A DNA stretch of 45,331 nt from Lachnospiraceae bacterium (GCA_018384375.1 JAHAYJ010000107.1:1-45331), one strand, 5' to 3'; shown: positions 35,644 through 44,033, counted from the stretch's first letter. Program-made: numbers and translations. Notes: generated by a model from the letters alone, not told the origin.

Positions 35644-36552
35644 TCACTTTTTTCTGTTAAAGAATTTTCGGTGAACTTCCTTTTTCCATTCCTCAGACAC
35701 ATCCTTCTGAAGCTTTTCCTCAAAATCCTGCTCTGAAAGCACCTGGGGAATCAGACTGGGAACAAGTCTGCCCTTTCCTTTATATTTCACATAAAAATAA
35801 CCGAAAACAGAAAACACAACTGCACCAATAAAATTGACGAACAGATCCTTCATGGTATCCAGAAGACCAATATCCAGATAACCGCCAAGTCCAAGTTCCT
35901 GCCCGTTTACCGTCACATCTGTAATATTATGAATTGCTGTGGGATGATTCCCCGAAAGTGGATCAAGCATGACAGAATTAATGCTATGCACAATGGTATC
36001 CTTCTGCATATCCAATCCAAAGAATAAGTCCATCCCACATTCAAAAAACTCCCATACAACACCGATGGTCATAGAAAAGCAAAATGCAACAACAGCCATA
36101 AAAAGCGGAGAAAGCTGAAAAGAAAAACGTTCATTCCGATTCAGCAGATCCACCATGGAAAATCCGATTGCTGCTGCCAGAAAACCATTCAATGTATGCA
36201 GCATCGTATCCCAATAGGGAAATGTAATATAATAAGCACTGATCTCTCCCAATATTTCCGCAGCAAATATGAACAACAGTACGATTGCCTCCAGGGCATC
36301 CGGGATATCAACCTTAAAGTTCATTTCAATAAAACTGGGAATCAGAAAAAGTATCAATGTTAAAATACACAAGAAAACATTCTCATAATTGCCGTTAAAA
36401 AATTGAGCAATCATTACAGCAACCACCAAAAGTCTGAGTATTGCATATAAAGCAAATACCTTTTTGCTCTCGGTAATATGTTTTCCCAACAGTTTTCTCC
36501 TGGATCTATTCAGTTTTTCTTCCTTATTATTATCTTTTTCTTCCTTTTTCAT
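35644..36552 (-). CDS. Multi-pass membrane protein, DUF2238/YjdF-like
   Basis: A 302-residue protein with a charged cytosolic N-terminus (1-30), about seven membrane segments and a charged C-terminal tail. Conserved-looking motifs are WDTMLHTLNGFLAAAIGFSMVDLL and GVVWEFFECGMDLFFG, plus DTMKDLFVNFIGAVVF, which resemble the His/Glu/Asp pattern of YjdF/DUF2238 membrane proteins. Function is unknown. It lies 32 bases after pxpA, so it may be cotranscribed with the D-glutamate genes. I see no clear ribosome binding site before ATG 36552, which leaves the start uncertain. Confidence 0.65.
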   Translation of the reverse strand: MKKEEKDNNKEEKLNRSRRKLLGKHITESKKVFALYAILRLLVVAVMIAQFFNGNYENVFLCILTLILFLIPSFIEMNFKVDIPDALEAIVLLFIFAAEILGEISAYYITFPYWDTMLHTLNGFLAAAIGFSMVDLLNRNERFSFQLSPLFMAVVAFCFSMTIGVVWEFFECGMDLFFGLDMQKDTIVHSINSVMLDPLSGNHPTAIHNITDVTVNGQELGLGGYLDIGLLDTMKDLFVNFIGAVVFSVFGYFYVKYKGKGRLVPSLIPQVLSEQDFEEKLQKDVSEEWKKEVHRKFFNRKK

Positions 36553-36584
36553 GGAATAAATCTATCATAGCAGGGATTCACCTG

Positions 36585-37355
36585 TCAAGTCGTCATCTCC
36601 CTGAGCGGCTTGATCGCAATCCCCTCTGCCAGCAACGCTTTTCTGATCTTTTCCACAAACCTTAGTGCCTTCTCTCCGTCTCCATGAACACATACGCTGT
36701 CTGCCTGTATGGAAATCTCTTTTCCGGTGACGGTGCGCACCTTCCCCTCCTTGATCATACGGATGACGCGGTTTACTGCTTCCTCCTCATCCTCGATCAT
36801 GGCTCCTGACTTACTTCTTGCTACCAGAGAGCCATCCTCCTCATAGGCTCTGTCTGCAAAGACCTCCCTCGCAAAGGGAAGTCCCTTTTCCTTTGCCGCT
36901 TCTTCCACCCGGCTTCCGGCTTGTCCAAGCACGATCAGATTTTCATCTACCGCGCTGATGCCTTCACAGATTGCTTCGGCAAGTGCCTTATCCTTCCCTG
37001 CCATATTGTAAAGAGCACCGTGGGCTTTTACATGCTGCAGACTCCCTCCTGCCGCCTTGACAAAGGCTGAGAGAGCACCGATCTGATATACGATCAATGC
37101 TTTCACTTCCGCAGGCGATAATTTCATTTCTCTTCTTCCAAAGCCCTGCAGATCCGGGAATCCGGGATGTGCCCCCATACCGATTCCGTTTGCCGCTGCA
37201 AGAACTGTGGTATGCTCCATTACCAAAGGATCGGCTGCATGAAATCCACAGGCAATATTTGCAGAAGAAATCAGCGGAAGAATCTGCTCATCCATGCCGA
37301 TCCTGTATGCGCCGAAGCTTTCTCCCAGATCACAATTCAAATCTACCCGATACAT
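36585..37355 (-). CDS. pxpA: 5-oxoprolinase subunit PxpA (LamB/YcsF family)
   Basis: A 256-residue protein with the family signature VDLNCDLGESFGAYRIGMDE at the N-terminus, then SSANIACGFHAADP and AHPGFPDLQGFGRR, plus VKAHGALYN. With PxpB and PxpC it hydrolyses 5-oxoproline to glutamate using ATP. ATG 37355 with AGGAGGAAAAGGAA upstream is the start; a TTG frame to 37397 is rejected. It follows the DUF1445 gene by 45 bases and belongs to the D-glutamate/5-oxoproline operon. Confidence 0.92.
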   Translation of the reverse strand: MYRVDLNCDLGESFGAYRIGMDEQILPLISSANIACGFHAADPLVMEHTTVLAAANGIGMGAHPGFPDLQGFGRREMKLSPAEVKALIVYQIGALSAFVKAAGGSLQHVKAHGALYNMAGKDKALAEAICEGISAVDENLIVLGQAGSRVEEAAKEKGLPFAREVFADRAYEEDGSLVARSKSGAMIEDEEEAVNRVIRMIKEGKVRTVTGKEISIQADSVCVHGDGEKALRFVEKIRKALLAEGIAIKPLREMTT

Positions 37356-37400
37356 TTCCTTTTCCTCCTGATTTCGAACCTCATTTTCTTCAATCAACTC

Positions 37401-38234
37401 TCAGTATTTCAGTTCTGTATTTTTCACATCTGTGATCAGCATATGCCCCGGTGCATGCGTAATACAAAAAGAAGGTTTCACATTCATAACCACAGACTGC
37501 GGTGTTACCCCGCAGCACCAGAACACCGGAACCTCCCCCGGCTTTATGGGAACTGCATCCCCGAAGTCCGGTCTGTTTACATCCCTGATTCCGATCACTG
37601 ACGGATCGCCGATGTGAATCGGCGTTCCGTGTACCTTTGGCATCTGCTCTGTAACCGTCACCGCCTTCACAAGCTGCCCATAAGGAATCGGCCGCATGCT
37701 CACTACCATCTTTCCACTGAAGATTCCCGCCGGTTCACATTCTATATTTGTTATGTACATGGGAACATTGCAGCCCATACTGATATGCCTTACTTCAATT
37801 CCGGCCTCCAGGAGTTCGGACTCAAAGGAAAAACTGCATCCAATCAGAAAACTCACCAGATCCTCCCGCCAGAAGCTTTCCACATTGGTATATTCTCCCG
37901 TCATGACACCATTTTCATATATTCGGTATCTGGGAATTTCTGTGGCAATATCTGCTCCGGGTGCGATTTTTCTCAGGAGGCGGTCACCTGCCTGTGAAAC
38001 CTCCAGGATGGGGCAGGACTTTGGATTTCTCTGCGTAAACAGAAGGAAATCATATGCATATTCCTTGGGAAGCACTACCAGGTTAGCCTGCGCATACCCC
38101 GGGCACATGCCGGATGTGGGACCGGTAATTTTTTCTTCCCGAATTAATTTCCGAACCTCTGTCGGCACCAGAATTCCCTGCTCGGACAATTCCTGTGCTG
38201 TGATACTTTTATTTTCCTTCCTCCCTACAGCCAT
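37401..38234 (-). CDS. DUF1445 protein (D-glutamate cyclase N-terminal-domain homologue)
   Basis: A 277-residue protein of the YcsI/DUF1445 family, annotated as putative hydro-lyase. Visible motifs are GPTSGMCPGYAQANLVVLP, TNIECEPAGIF and CCGVTPQ, with THAPGHMLITD near the end. In animal mitochondria D-glutamate cyclase is a fusion of a DUF1445-like and a DUF4392 domain. Here the two are separate genes in one operon, the DUF4392 part being at 39,895. The start overlaps the pxpC stop by ten bases. Whether this half is catalytic or structural is not known from sequence. Confidence 0.85.
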   Translation of the reverse strand: MAVGRKENKSITAQELSEQGILVPTEVRKLIREEKITGPTSGMCPGYAQANLVVLPKEYAYDFLLFTQRNPKSCPILEVSQAGDRLLRKIAPGADIATEIPRYRIYENGVMTGEYTNVESFWREDLVSFLIGCSFSFESELLEAGIEVRHISMGCNVPMYITNIECEPAGIFSGKMVVSMRPIPYGQLVKAVTVTEQMPKVHGTPIHIGDPSVIGIRDVNRPDFGDAVPIKPGEVPVFWCCGVTPQSVVMNVKPSFCITHAPGHMLITDVKNTELKY

Positions 38235-39178
38235 CTGTTCATTCTCCTCTCCAGCTTCTTAAGTTCGTCTCTTTCTGTTTTCAGTACCTTCTGCGCCTCT
38301 TCCACAGACACCTGCTCAAACAAAAGCTTATTCCCCGGTGCTGCCTGCGCAAGAACCGACAGATCTGCCGTAATCACTGCGCCAAGCTTTGCATAACCCC
38401 CGGTGGTCTGCCTGTCTGCCATCAGAATAATCGGTTTCCCACTGGCAGGAATCTGGATCGCACCGGGAACCGTTGCATCCGATATGATATCCACTGTTTC
38501 CTTGCAGGTGACGGGAATCCCCTCCAGTCGATACCCCATTCTGTCCGATTCCGGCAGAATCGTATACGGGGTAGAGAAAAAAGCTTCTATTCCTTCGTCG
38601 GTAAAGTAGTCCTTTTGAAGTCCCAGAACAACTCTTATTTTCCATTCCTTCCTGCTTTCAGCACTATGAGATATACTTCTTCTCTCTAAATGCCGCAGCT
38701 TTGCAACTGGATTCAAAAATGGAATCTCATCACCAGCTTCCAGCTTTCTGCCTTCCATGCCGCCCAGCTTCACCTTCAGACTGGTAGACTTACTTCCCAT
38801 TATCTCAGGTACCTTAAGTCCTCCCGCAAAGGCAATGTAACCTCTCACTCCTTCCTTGGCAAATCCAAGTTTGAGAATACTACCCTTTTGTGCCGTAAAA
38901 ACCCGGTATCCGGCTACCGGCACCCCGTCCAGAGTTGCTCCCATGTCAGCGCCTGTGAGTACAAAGCAGTCTGTCTCCGTAAATTCTATTTCCGGTCCCA
39001 AAAGAGTTGCCTCCAGCATAGCCTCTGTTTCTTTATTTCCCAAAAGTGCATTTGCAATCCGGAAGGCTCTCCTGTCCATCACACCGGACGGACCAAAACC
39101 GGCTTCCTGTGCACCATATCTTCCCTGATCCTGTATGGTAGTCAGGGCTCCGCCATTTCTAATTTTTATTCCGCCCAT
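38225..39178 (-). CDS. pxpC: 5-oxoprolinase subunit PxpC (biotin-carboxylase-like/KipA family)
   Basis: A 317-residue protein of the KipA/allophanate hydrolase subunit 2 family. It opens IRNGGALTTIQDQGRYGAQ, continues GFGPSGVMDRRAFRIANALLGN, and carries FTGADMGATLDG-like and ILMADRQTTGGYAKLGAVI stretches. Forms the 5-oxoprolinase complex with PxpB and PxpA. GGGGAG precedes ATG 39178, 15 bases after pxpB. Length is normal. Confidence 0.92.
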   Translation of the reverse strand: MGGIKIRNGGALTTIQDQGRYGAQEAGFGPSGVMDRRAFRIANALLGNKETEAMLEATLLGPEIEFTETDCFVLTGADMGATLDGVPVAGYRVFTAQKGSILKLGFAKEGVRGYIAFAGGLKVPEIMGSKSTSLKVKLGGMEGRKLEAGDEIPFLNPVAKLRHLERRSISHSAESRKEWKIRVVLGLQKDYFTDEGIEAFFSTPYTILPESDRMGYRLEGIPVTCKETVDIISDATVPGAIQIPASGKPIILMADRQTTGGYAKLGAVITADLSVLAQAAPGNKLLFEQVSVEEAQKVLKTERDELKKLERRMNRWL

Positions 39179-39193
39179 TTTGACTCCCCTTCT

Positions 39194-39916
39194 TCAGCTT
39201 TCTGCAATCTGGCAATGATAATTGCCGGCTCTGCAGTGCATATCAATTTCCTGGTATTCCTTTTCCTTTACAGGCACAAAACGGATATAGTCTCCTGCCC
39301 GGTAAAGGATCGGGTCCTCCCGTCGCTGATCGTAAAGACGTACCGGCGTCTTTCCGATCAGCTGCCAGCCGCCCGGAGAATCCAGCGGATAAATCCCCGT
39401 CTGACTTCCCCCGATCCCTACACTGCCAGCCTCGATCCTTGTACGCGGAGTGGAAAGCCTCGGTGTTGCCAGTCGCTCATCCATTCCTCCTAAATAGGGA
39501 AAGCCCGGCAGGAAACCGAGCATATAAATCAAATAGTCTCTTCCACTGTGTAATTCAATAATACTCTGACGGCTTAACCCGGTATGCTCCATAACAGTGT
39601 GCATATCAGGGGCATAGGACTCCTCATAGCAGACCGGAATATAGAAAATACGCTTTTTTTGTTCTCCCGTAACCTCCAGGTTTTCGATTATCCCCTGCAA
39701 AAGTTCACACAACTTACCGTAAGAAATACGAAAAGGATCATAAAAAACAGTAACAGAACGAAAAGTGGGAATAAGCTCCAGAACACCCTTTCCTTTTTTC
39801 TCTGCAAGAGCCTTTGCAAATGCCGTTACCTTTTGATTGACCTCGGGACTGATTTTTCGATCAAATTCCACTGTCACGGCACTATCCCCGGCTGTTAAGA
39901 TGCTGATTTCTTCCAC
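39194..39916 (-). CDS. pxpB: 5-oxoprolinase subunit PxpB (KipI family)
   Basis: A 240-residue protein of the KipI/allophanate hydrolase subunit 1 family, with GFLPGFPYLGGMDERLATPRL, then AGSVGIGGSQTGIYPLDSPGGWQLIG near the C-terminus. GTG 39916 is the start: AGGAGG lies seven bases upstream inside the DUF4392 gene, giving a 22-base overlap. Works with PxpC and PxpA in ATP-dependent opening of 5-oxoproline. In Bacillus the KipI homologue inhibits a sporulation kinase; the presence of PxpA and PxpC favours the enzyme role here. Confidence 0.92.
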   Translation of the reverse strand: MEEISILTAGDSAVTVEFDRKISPEVNQKVTAFAKALAEKKGKGVLELIPTFRSVTVFYDPFRISYGKLCELLQGIIENLEVTGEQKKRIFYIPVCYEESYAPDMHTVMEHTGLSRQSIIELHSGRDYLIYMLGFLPGFPYLGGMDERLATPRLSTPRTRIEAGSVGIGGSQTGIYPLDSPGGWQLIGKTPVRLYDQRREDPILYRAGDYIRFVPVKEKEYQEIDMHCRAGNYHCQIAES

Positions 39917-40995
39917 TCCGCCACCTCCTGTTCACATTCCTGAAAAAAGCCCTTTTCCAGTGTAACCTCAAACCATTTTTGAACATTATATTCAATTGCA
40001 TATGCAGTCGTCTCTCTCATCATAGTCACAATATGACAATTCATTGCCACATCAAACCCATCGATTCCGGGAAGAAGGGAGCCTGTCATATCCACCATGC
40101 CGCTCCGTGCACATTCCCTTAAAACTCGTTCTTCCATATCTGCATCATGCATGATACCAATATCCTTTTTCAAATAAGCAATGGCACTGATCAGCGCATA
40201 CACACCCCAATCGGAAACAGTAGCTGTGATCAGGTAATCCGCTGATGTTCTTGCCAGGATTCCACCCTTGCATTCACAATTACATTTTCCCTTACCTGCA
40301 TAAGGAATATACCTGGTAATATGAGAACCAATCGCCCCCATGCCAATTTCATTCCCCAGATCGCCGACTGCAAATGTCGGTATCCCCTTTTCTAAAGCAG
40401 CATCAAACAGCCCATCCATCTTAGCTTCCAATTCTGTCATATTGAGGCCTGTCGCATTGTGATATTCTCCCTTCTCATTTGCTCCGGGAGCCTCTGTGGA
40501 AATCAGAGCTCTTGGTTTCCCATAGGAAAAGAGCTTATGTACCTGCTCCTTTACCTCATCCGAATTCTTTGTAAAAGAGAAAATACCAAAGGCCTCCGGC
40601 AATTCCAGCGCCAGTGAAAGATCTTCATACAGATGCATTCCCACCAGAGGTGCACAATTTTTAACTGCCACCATATTTTCTTCCGGGCAGATTAATATCG
40701 GTTTTACATCAAAGGCTCTGATCAGGGCCCTTGCCAGCAGGATTGCCCCTACAATACCGTCTGTTTCCGGGCATTTATGCGGGCGGAGTATAAATCCTGT
40801 CATGATATAGACAATGTCTCCCGGTACAAGGAGCCGGGTAAGTGCCTTTGCACTGTGCATGGAAACCGGTTCTCCTGCAAATGCCCTTGCACCTTCATAA
40901 AGGATCCGGCAAACACCATAGCCCCTGGGATCCAGGTTCATCAACTGATCCAGATTCGTTCCTACATTCCATTCGGCAAGTTCTTCTCTTGTCAT
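39895..40995 (-). CDS. DUF4392 protein (D-glutamate cyclase catalytic-domain homologue)
   Basis: A 366-residue protein matching the DUF4392 domain found at the C-terminus of animal D-glutamate cyclase, which forms 5-oxo-D-proline from D-glutamate. Motifs include TGFILRPHKCPETDGIVGA, STEAPGANEKGEYHN, VGDLGNEIGMGAIG, a CNCECKGG cysteine group, and WGVYALISA. Catalytic residues are not established for me to check. GGAGGAAGG precedes ATG 40995; it is 15 bases after the D-amino-acid aminotransferase. With the DUF1445 gene it would make up a split D-glutamate cyclase in the same operon as 5-oxoprolinase. Confidence 0.85.
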   Translation of the reverse strand: MTREELAEWNVGTNLDQLMNLDPRGYGVCRILYEGARAFAGEPVSMHSAKALTRLLVPGDIVYIMTGFILRPHKCPETDGIVGAILLARALIRAFDVKPILICPEENMVAVKNCAPLVGMHLYEDLSLALELPEAFGIFSFTKNSDEVKEQVHKLFSYGKPRALISTEAPGANEKGEYHNATGLNMTELEAKMDGLFDAALEKGIPTFAVGDLGNEIGMGAIGSHITRYIPYAGKGKCNCECKGGILARTSADYLITATVSDWGVYALISAIAYLKKDIGIMHDADMEERVLRECARSGMVDMTGSLLPGIDGFDVAMNCHIVTMMRETTAYAIEYNVQKWFEVTLEKGFFQECEQEVAEWKKSAS

Positions 40996-41010
40996 AGCCT
41001 TCCTCCTTCA

Positions 41011-41880
41011 CTAGGGTTCCAGTACAGACAATCTGTATCCTGTTTCCTGATAGAAATCCTTCACTGCCTCCTCCTGCAATTTACGGAGCAATGCAGGATC
41101 CTTACCTCCTACCTTTTTCCCTTCAAGTTCACAGACACCGACGCCCAGTGTACCGGCACTGGATATAATAATTTCATCTGCTGTATATAAATCATCCACT
41201 GTAAACGCTTCCTCCACATACGGAATTCCAGCCTTATCGCAGATTTTCAAGAGATGCTTTCTGGTAATACCGGGAAGGATCAGGTTGTCCGTGGGTGCAG
41301 TGCGGAACACACCGTCTTTCAAAATATGTACATTGCTGTGTGCACACTCCGTCACACGCTCCCCCCTGTGGAAAATTGCTTCCTCACAGCCTGCTTCCTT
41401 TGCGCGCTGATAAGCCATAACACTGGGGATCAAATTCAGGGTCTTAATATTGCAGTGCAAAAATCTGGTATCCTCCACTAAAATGACCTTCATCGGCTTT
41501 GTCAGATTTACAAGCGGAACCTCCCGTACCGTGATCAACAGGTTTGCAGGCTTCCCATCTGTCGGGAATAAGTGATTGCGCATTCCGGTTCCCCTGGTAC
41601 ATTGCCAGTAAACCATGACCTCACCGTCAGAATCCATCAGGTCTACGCATTTCTGAAGCTCTGCCTTCAATTCTTCTCTTGTCATTTTAAAAGGCATCTC
41701 CAGCGCCTGAAAGCTGTTGAAAAAGCGTTCTATGTGCGCATCTGCCTCAAATATCTTGCGGTTCGCCGCATAGGTGGCATCATAAACACCATCTCCAAAG
41801 TACATGGCACGATCATTCATGGGAACCATCATCTTTTCAATTTCGCCAATTTCACCGTTATAATAACCTACATTTTTCAT
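41011..41880 (-). CDS. dat: D-amino-acid aminotransferase (class IV)
   Basis: A 289-residue PLP enzyme of the class IV fold. Catalytic Lys146 lies in HCNIKTLNL. RGTGMRNHLFP supplies the Arg101/His103 pair that binds the substrate carboxylate in Bacillus D-amino-acid transaminase, which sets it apart from branched-chain enzymes. FGDGVYD and TECAHSNVHIL are also typical. It should interconvert D-Ala and D-Glu with their keto acids. GGGAGGAG precedes ATG 41880. First gene of the D-glutamate operon, so it probably supplies or drains the D-Glu used by the cyclase genes. Confidence 0.88.
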   Translation of the reverse strand: MKNVGYYNGEIGEIEKMMVPMNDRAMYFGDGVYDATYAANRKIFEADAHIERFFNSFQALEMPFKMTREELKAELQKCVDLMDSDGEVMVYWQCTRGTGMRNHLFPTDGKPANLLITVREVPLVNLTKPMKVILVEDTRFLHCNIKTLNLIPSVMAYQRAKEAGCEEAIFHRGERVTECAHSNVHILKDGVFRTAPTDNLILPGITRKHLLKICDKAGIPYVEEAFTVDDLYTADEIIISSAGTLGVGVCELEGKKVGGKDPALLRKLQEEAVKDFYQETGYRLSVLEP

Positions 41881-41929
41881 ATCTTCTCCTCCCGCTCTTT
41901 CGCATAATCAGAAATTCCTATAAAACGGC

Positions 41930-41964
41930 AAAGGCGCTATGTCCGAATCGGACATAACGCCTTT
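41930..41964 (-). promoter_or_regulatory. Leader hairpin of the D-glutamate operon
   Basis: On the minus strand AAAGGCG (41964-41958) pairs with CGCCTTT (41936-41930), with an inner TATGTCC/GGACATA stem, followed by a broken T-rich run. It begins only about eight bases after the predicted start. It may attenuate the operon, protect the 5' end, or terminate relQ read-through; no separate relQ terminator is seen. Confidence 0.6.
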
Positions 41965-41978
41965 GTTATTTTGGCTTC

Positions 41979-42007
41979 ATTATAATCTTATGAAATTTAA
42001 AAGGCAA
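41979..42007 (-). promoter_or_regulatory. Promoter of the D-glutamate operon
   Basis: TTGCCT (42007-42002) and TATAAT (41984-41979) are separated by 17 bases on the minus strand, immediately before the leader hairpin. The predicted start is near 41972. Confidence 0.68.
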
Positions 42008-42069
42008 TACCTAAAATGATAATTTTTGTACCAAAACAAATACAATTTCTATTCTGCCGTATCATCTAC

Positions 42070-42747
42070 CTAGCCTCTGTCAATTCCGTCCCTGATCTCC
42101 TGCATCTGATAATCCAGCTTTTCAATCGAATCCGCACATTTCTTAAGCTGCTCCACGATTATTTCTGAATTTTCCACATTTTTCTTGTATTTCAGCTTGT
42201 GTTCCAGGCTTGCCCAGAAATCCATGGCGATCGTTCTGAACTGTACCTCTACCTTCATATGCTTCTTTTCATTGGATAGAAAAATGGGAATATCCAGAAT
42301 CAGATGAAGGCTGCGGTAACCGTTTGGCTTAGGATTCTTGATATAGTCCTTCTTCTCAAGCAGAATAATATCGTCCTGCTTCTCCAAGAGCGCCGCCAGC
42401 CGATAAATATCATCCGGAAAGGAACAGATCACCCTCACACCGGCAACATCCTTTAAATATTTCTCAATATTCTCCACAGTGACTGCATAGCCCTTGCGCC
42501 TCAATTTATCCGAAATACTTACGGGAGATTTCAGCCTTGACTTGATGGATTCAAAAGGATTTCTGTTGTATTCCTGTGAGAACTCTGCATCCAGCACCTT
42601 AAGCTTAGTCTCCACCTCCATAATGGCACAACGATATTGCATCATCAGTACCAAATACGGCTTTGCTTCTTCTATAATATTTCCTGCATTATCACCCAGT
42701 AGATTGTCCAGTGTTTCTGTCTTTTGTTCCTCTTGTACTTTCTCCAC
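42070..42747 (-). CDS. relQ: Small alarmone synthetase (RelQ/YjbM-like)
   Basis: A 225-residue single-domain (p)ppGpp synthetase. It contains IKSRLKSPVSISDKLRRKG, DVAGVRVICSFPDDIY, NPKPNGYRSLHLI and VEVQFRTIAMDFWASLEHKLKYK, the canonical small alarmone synthetase motifs, with no HD or regulatory domain. It would make alarmones independently of the ribosome. The only possible start is GTG 42747; an in-frame TAA lies at 42756-42754, and the ribosome binding site is weak. A mini-ORF ends just upstream and may couple translation. Confidence 0.9.
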   Translation of the reverse strand: MEKVQEEQKTETLDNLLGDNAGNIIEEAKPYLVLMMQYRCAIMEVETKLKVLDAEFSQEYNRNPFESIKSRLKSPVSISDKLRRKGYAVTVENIEKYLKDVAGVRVICSFPDDIYRLAALLEKQDDIILLEKKDYIKNPKPNGYRSLHLILDIPIFLSNEKKHMKVEVQFRTIAMDFWASLEHKLKYKKNVENSEIIVEQLKKCADSIEKLDYQMQEIRDGIDRG

Positions 42748-42753
42748 GTCAAT

Positions 42754-42807
42754 TTACATCCTTCCGCATCTTAATTTTCCAATAAGACCGTTTCTATTAT
42801 AAAACAT
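42754..42807 (-). CDS. 17-codon upstream ORF ahead of relQ
   Basis: AGAGGAG followed by CAT and ATG (42807) opens a 17-codon frame, MFYNRNGLIGKLRCGRM, ending TAA at 42756-42754. It is in the same frame as relQ and ends six bases before the relQ GTG. The strong ribosome binding site contrasts with the weak one of relQ, so ribosomes may reinitiate. It could also be a mutated relQ N-terminus. Confidence 0.45.
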   Translation of the reverse strand: MFYNRNGLIGKLRCGRM

Positions 42808-42843
42808 ATGCTCCTCTAATACTATAAATTTTTTCTAAATATT

Positions 42844-42897
42844 TTAACATCATCTTAACGGAAAATAATTGCTCTCTTTGCCGTGAAAATGTATAAT
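42844..42897 (+). promoter_or_regulatory. kdpD-like gene promoter with TTAAC direct repeats
   Basis: TTGCTC (42869-42874) and TATAAT (42892-42897) are 17 bases apart. TTAAC occurs at 42844-42848 and 42855-42859, an 11-base spacing typical of OmpR-family sites, directly upstream. This supports starting translation at ATG 42922, since GTG 42883 would lie inside the promoter. Confidence 0.6.
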
Positions 42898-42921
42898 ATT
42901 CCCAAAAGGGGATTCTATATT

Positions 42922-44025
42922 ATGGCGCACAAATCAGGCTTTCAAAAACGAAAAATGTCATCCGGTGTAATTCTGCGGGATACTCTGCTCACACTGCTCA
43001 TTTTACTCGTTGCCACAGCCATTGCGTTTGGCTTTTTTCATGTTGTACCTGAAAACTCTGCCAATATTACTCTGGTGTATATCACTGCTTTGGTATTGAC
43101 AGCCCGTTTTACCGAAGGATATTTTTATGGAGTTGCTGCATCCCTTGTCAGTGTTGTAGCCATTAACTATTTATTTACATACCCTTTCTTTCGGGTGAAC
43201 TTTACGCTGACAGGCTACCCGGTAACCTTTCTTTTTACATTGCTTATTTCCATTATTGTAAGTGCCCTTACCACGCGTCTTAAGGAACAGGCCGATGCTC
43301 TTGTAGAAAGAGAAAAGCTGCTTATGGATGCCGAAAAAGAAAAAATGCGGGCAAATCTTCTCCGTTCCGTTTCCCATGATCTTCGCACCCCTCTTACCGG
43401 TATTATCGGTAACAGTACCACCTACATCGATAATTCAGAGTCTCTGACCGATCAGGAAAAGCTTCGCCTTGTGGAGCACATACGGGAAGATTCCAACTGG
43501 CTTCTCAATATGGTAGAAAACCTTCTTTCTGTAACCAGGATCAATCAGAATTCCATGAAAATTGCCACCTCTCTTGAATCCGTGGAAGAGGTTGTATCCG
43601 AAGCACTCCTTAGATTCCGCAAAAGGCTTCCGGACGTTGCTGTCACAGTGCAGGTACCGGAGGATTTCCTGATGGTTCCTATGGATGCCATGCTGATTGA
43701 ACAGGTAATTATTAATCTTTTGGAAAACGCCGCCGTACACTCCGGCAGCGAGCTTCCTGTAGAGCTAACGGTTTCCAACGATGAGAAAAAGGTTGTTTTT
43801 CATGTCAAGGATTACGGTGTAGGCATTGATCCAAACAAGCTGGATACTATTTTTGACGGTTCCAGTTACACACCGGACAGCGCTTCTGACGGACATCGCG
43901 GCATGGGCATCGGGCTTTCCATCTGCAAAACCATTATCGCTGCTCATAACGGTGAGATCAGCGCCGTTAATCATACATGCGGATGTGAATTTACGTTCAC
44001 ACTCCCTATCACATCAGAGAAATGA
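42922..44025 (+). CDS. KdpD-like sensor histidine kinase lacking the KdpD N-terminal domain
   Basis: A 367-residue membrane kinase. Four membrane segments form a DUF4118-type region (about 22-115), as in KdpD. The dimerisation helix has His152 in SVSHDLRTPLTG, and the ATPase domain has NLLENAAVHS, DYGVGI and GMGIGLSICKTI. The large cytosolic KdpD/USP domains (about 400 residues in KdpD) are absent. AGGGGA precedes ATG 42922. It overlaps no gene, and the regulator follows after eight bases. KdpD senses potassium limitation; without the N-terminal domain the signal is uncertain. No kdpFABC genes are seen. Confidence 0.88.
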   Translation: MAHKSGFQKRKMSSGVILRDTLLTLLILLVATAIAFGFFHVVPENSANITLVYITALVLTARFTEGYFYGVAASLVSVVAINYLFTYPFFRVNFTLTGYPVTFLFTLLISIIVSALTTRLKEQADALVEREKLLMDAEKEKMRANLLRSVSHDLRTPLTGIIGNSTTYIDNSESLTDQEKLRLVEHIREDSNWLLNMVENLLSVTRINQNSMKIATSLESVEEVVSEALLRFRKRLPDVAVTVQVPEDFLMVPMDAMLIEQVIINLLENAAVHSGSELPVELTVSNDEKKVVFHVKDYGVGIDPNKLDTIFDGSSYTPDSASDGHRGMGIGLSICKTIIAAHNGEISAVNHTCGCEFTFTLPITSEK

Positions 44026-44033
44026 GGATACCA

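Noticed and set aside
38690-39493. 267-codon plus-strand open frame opposite pxpC/pxpB
   Set aside because: Shadow of two recognised genes, with no domain and no promoter.
42883-42921. GTG-started extension of the KdpD-like kinase
   Set aside because: It would include the predicted -10 box; ATG 42922 has AGGGGA upstream.
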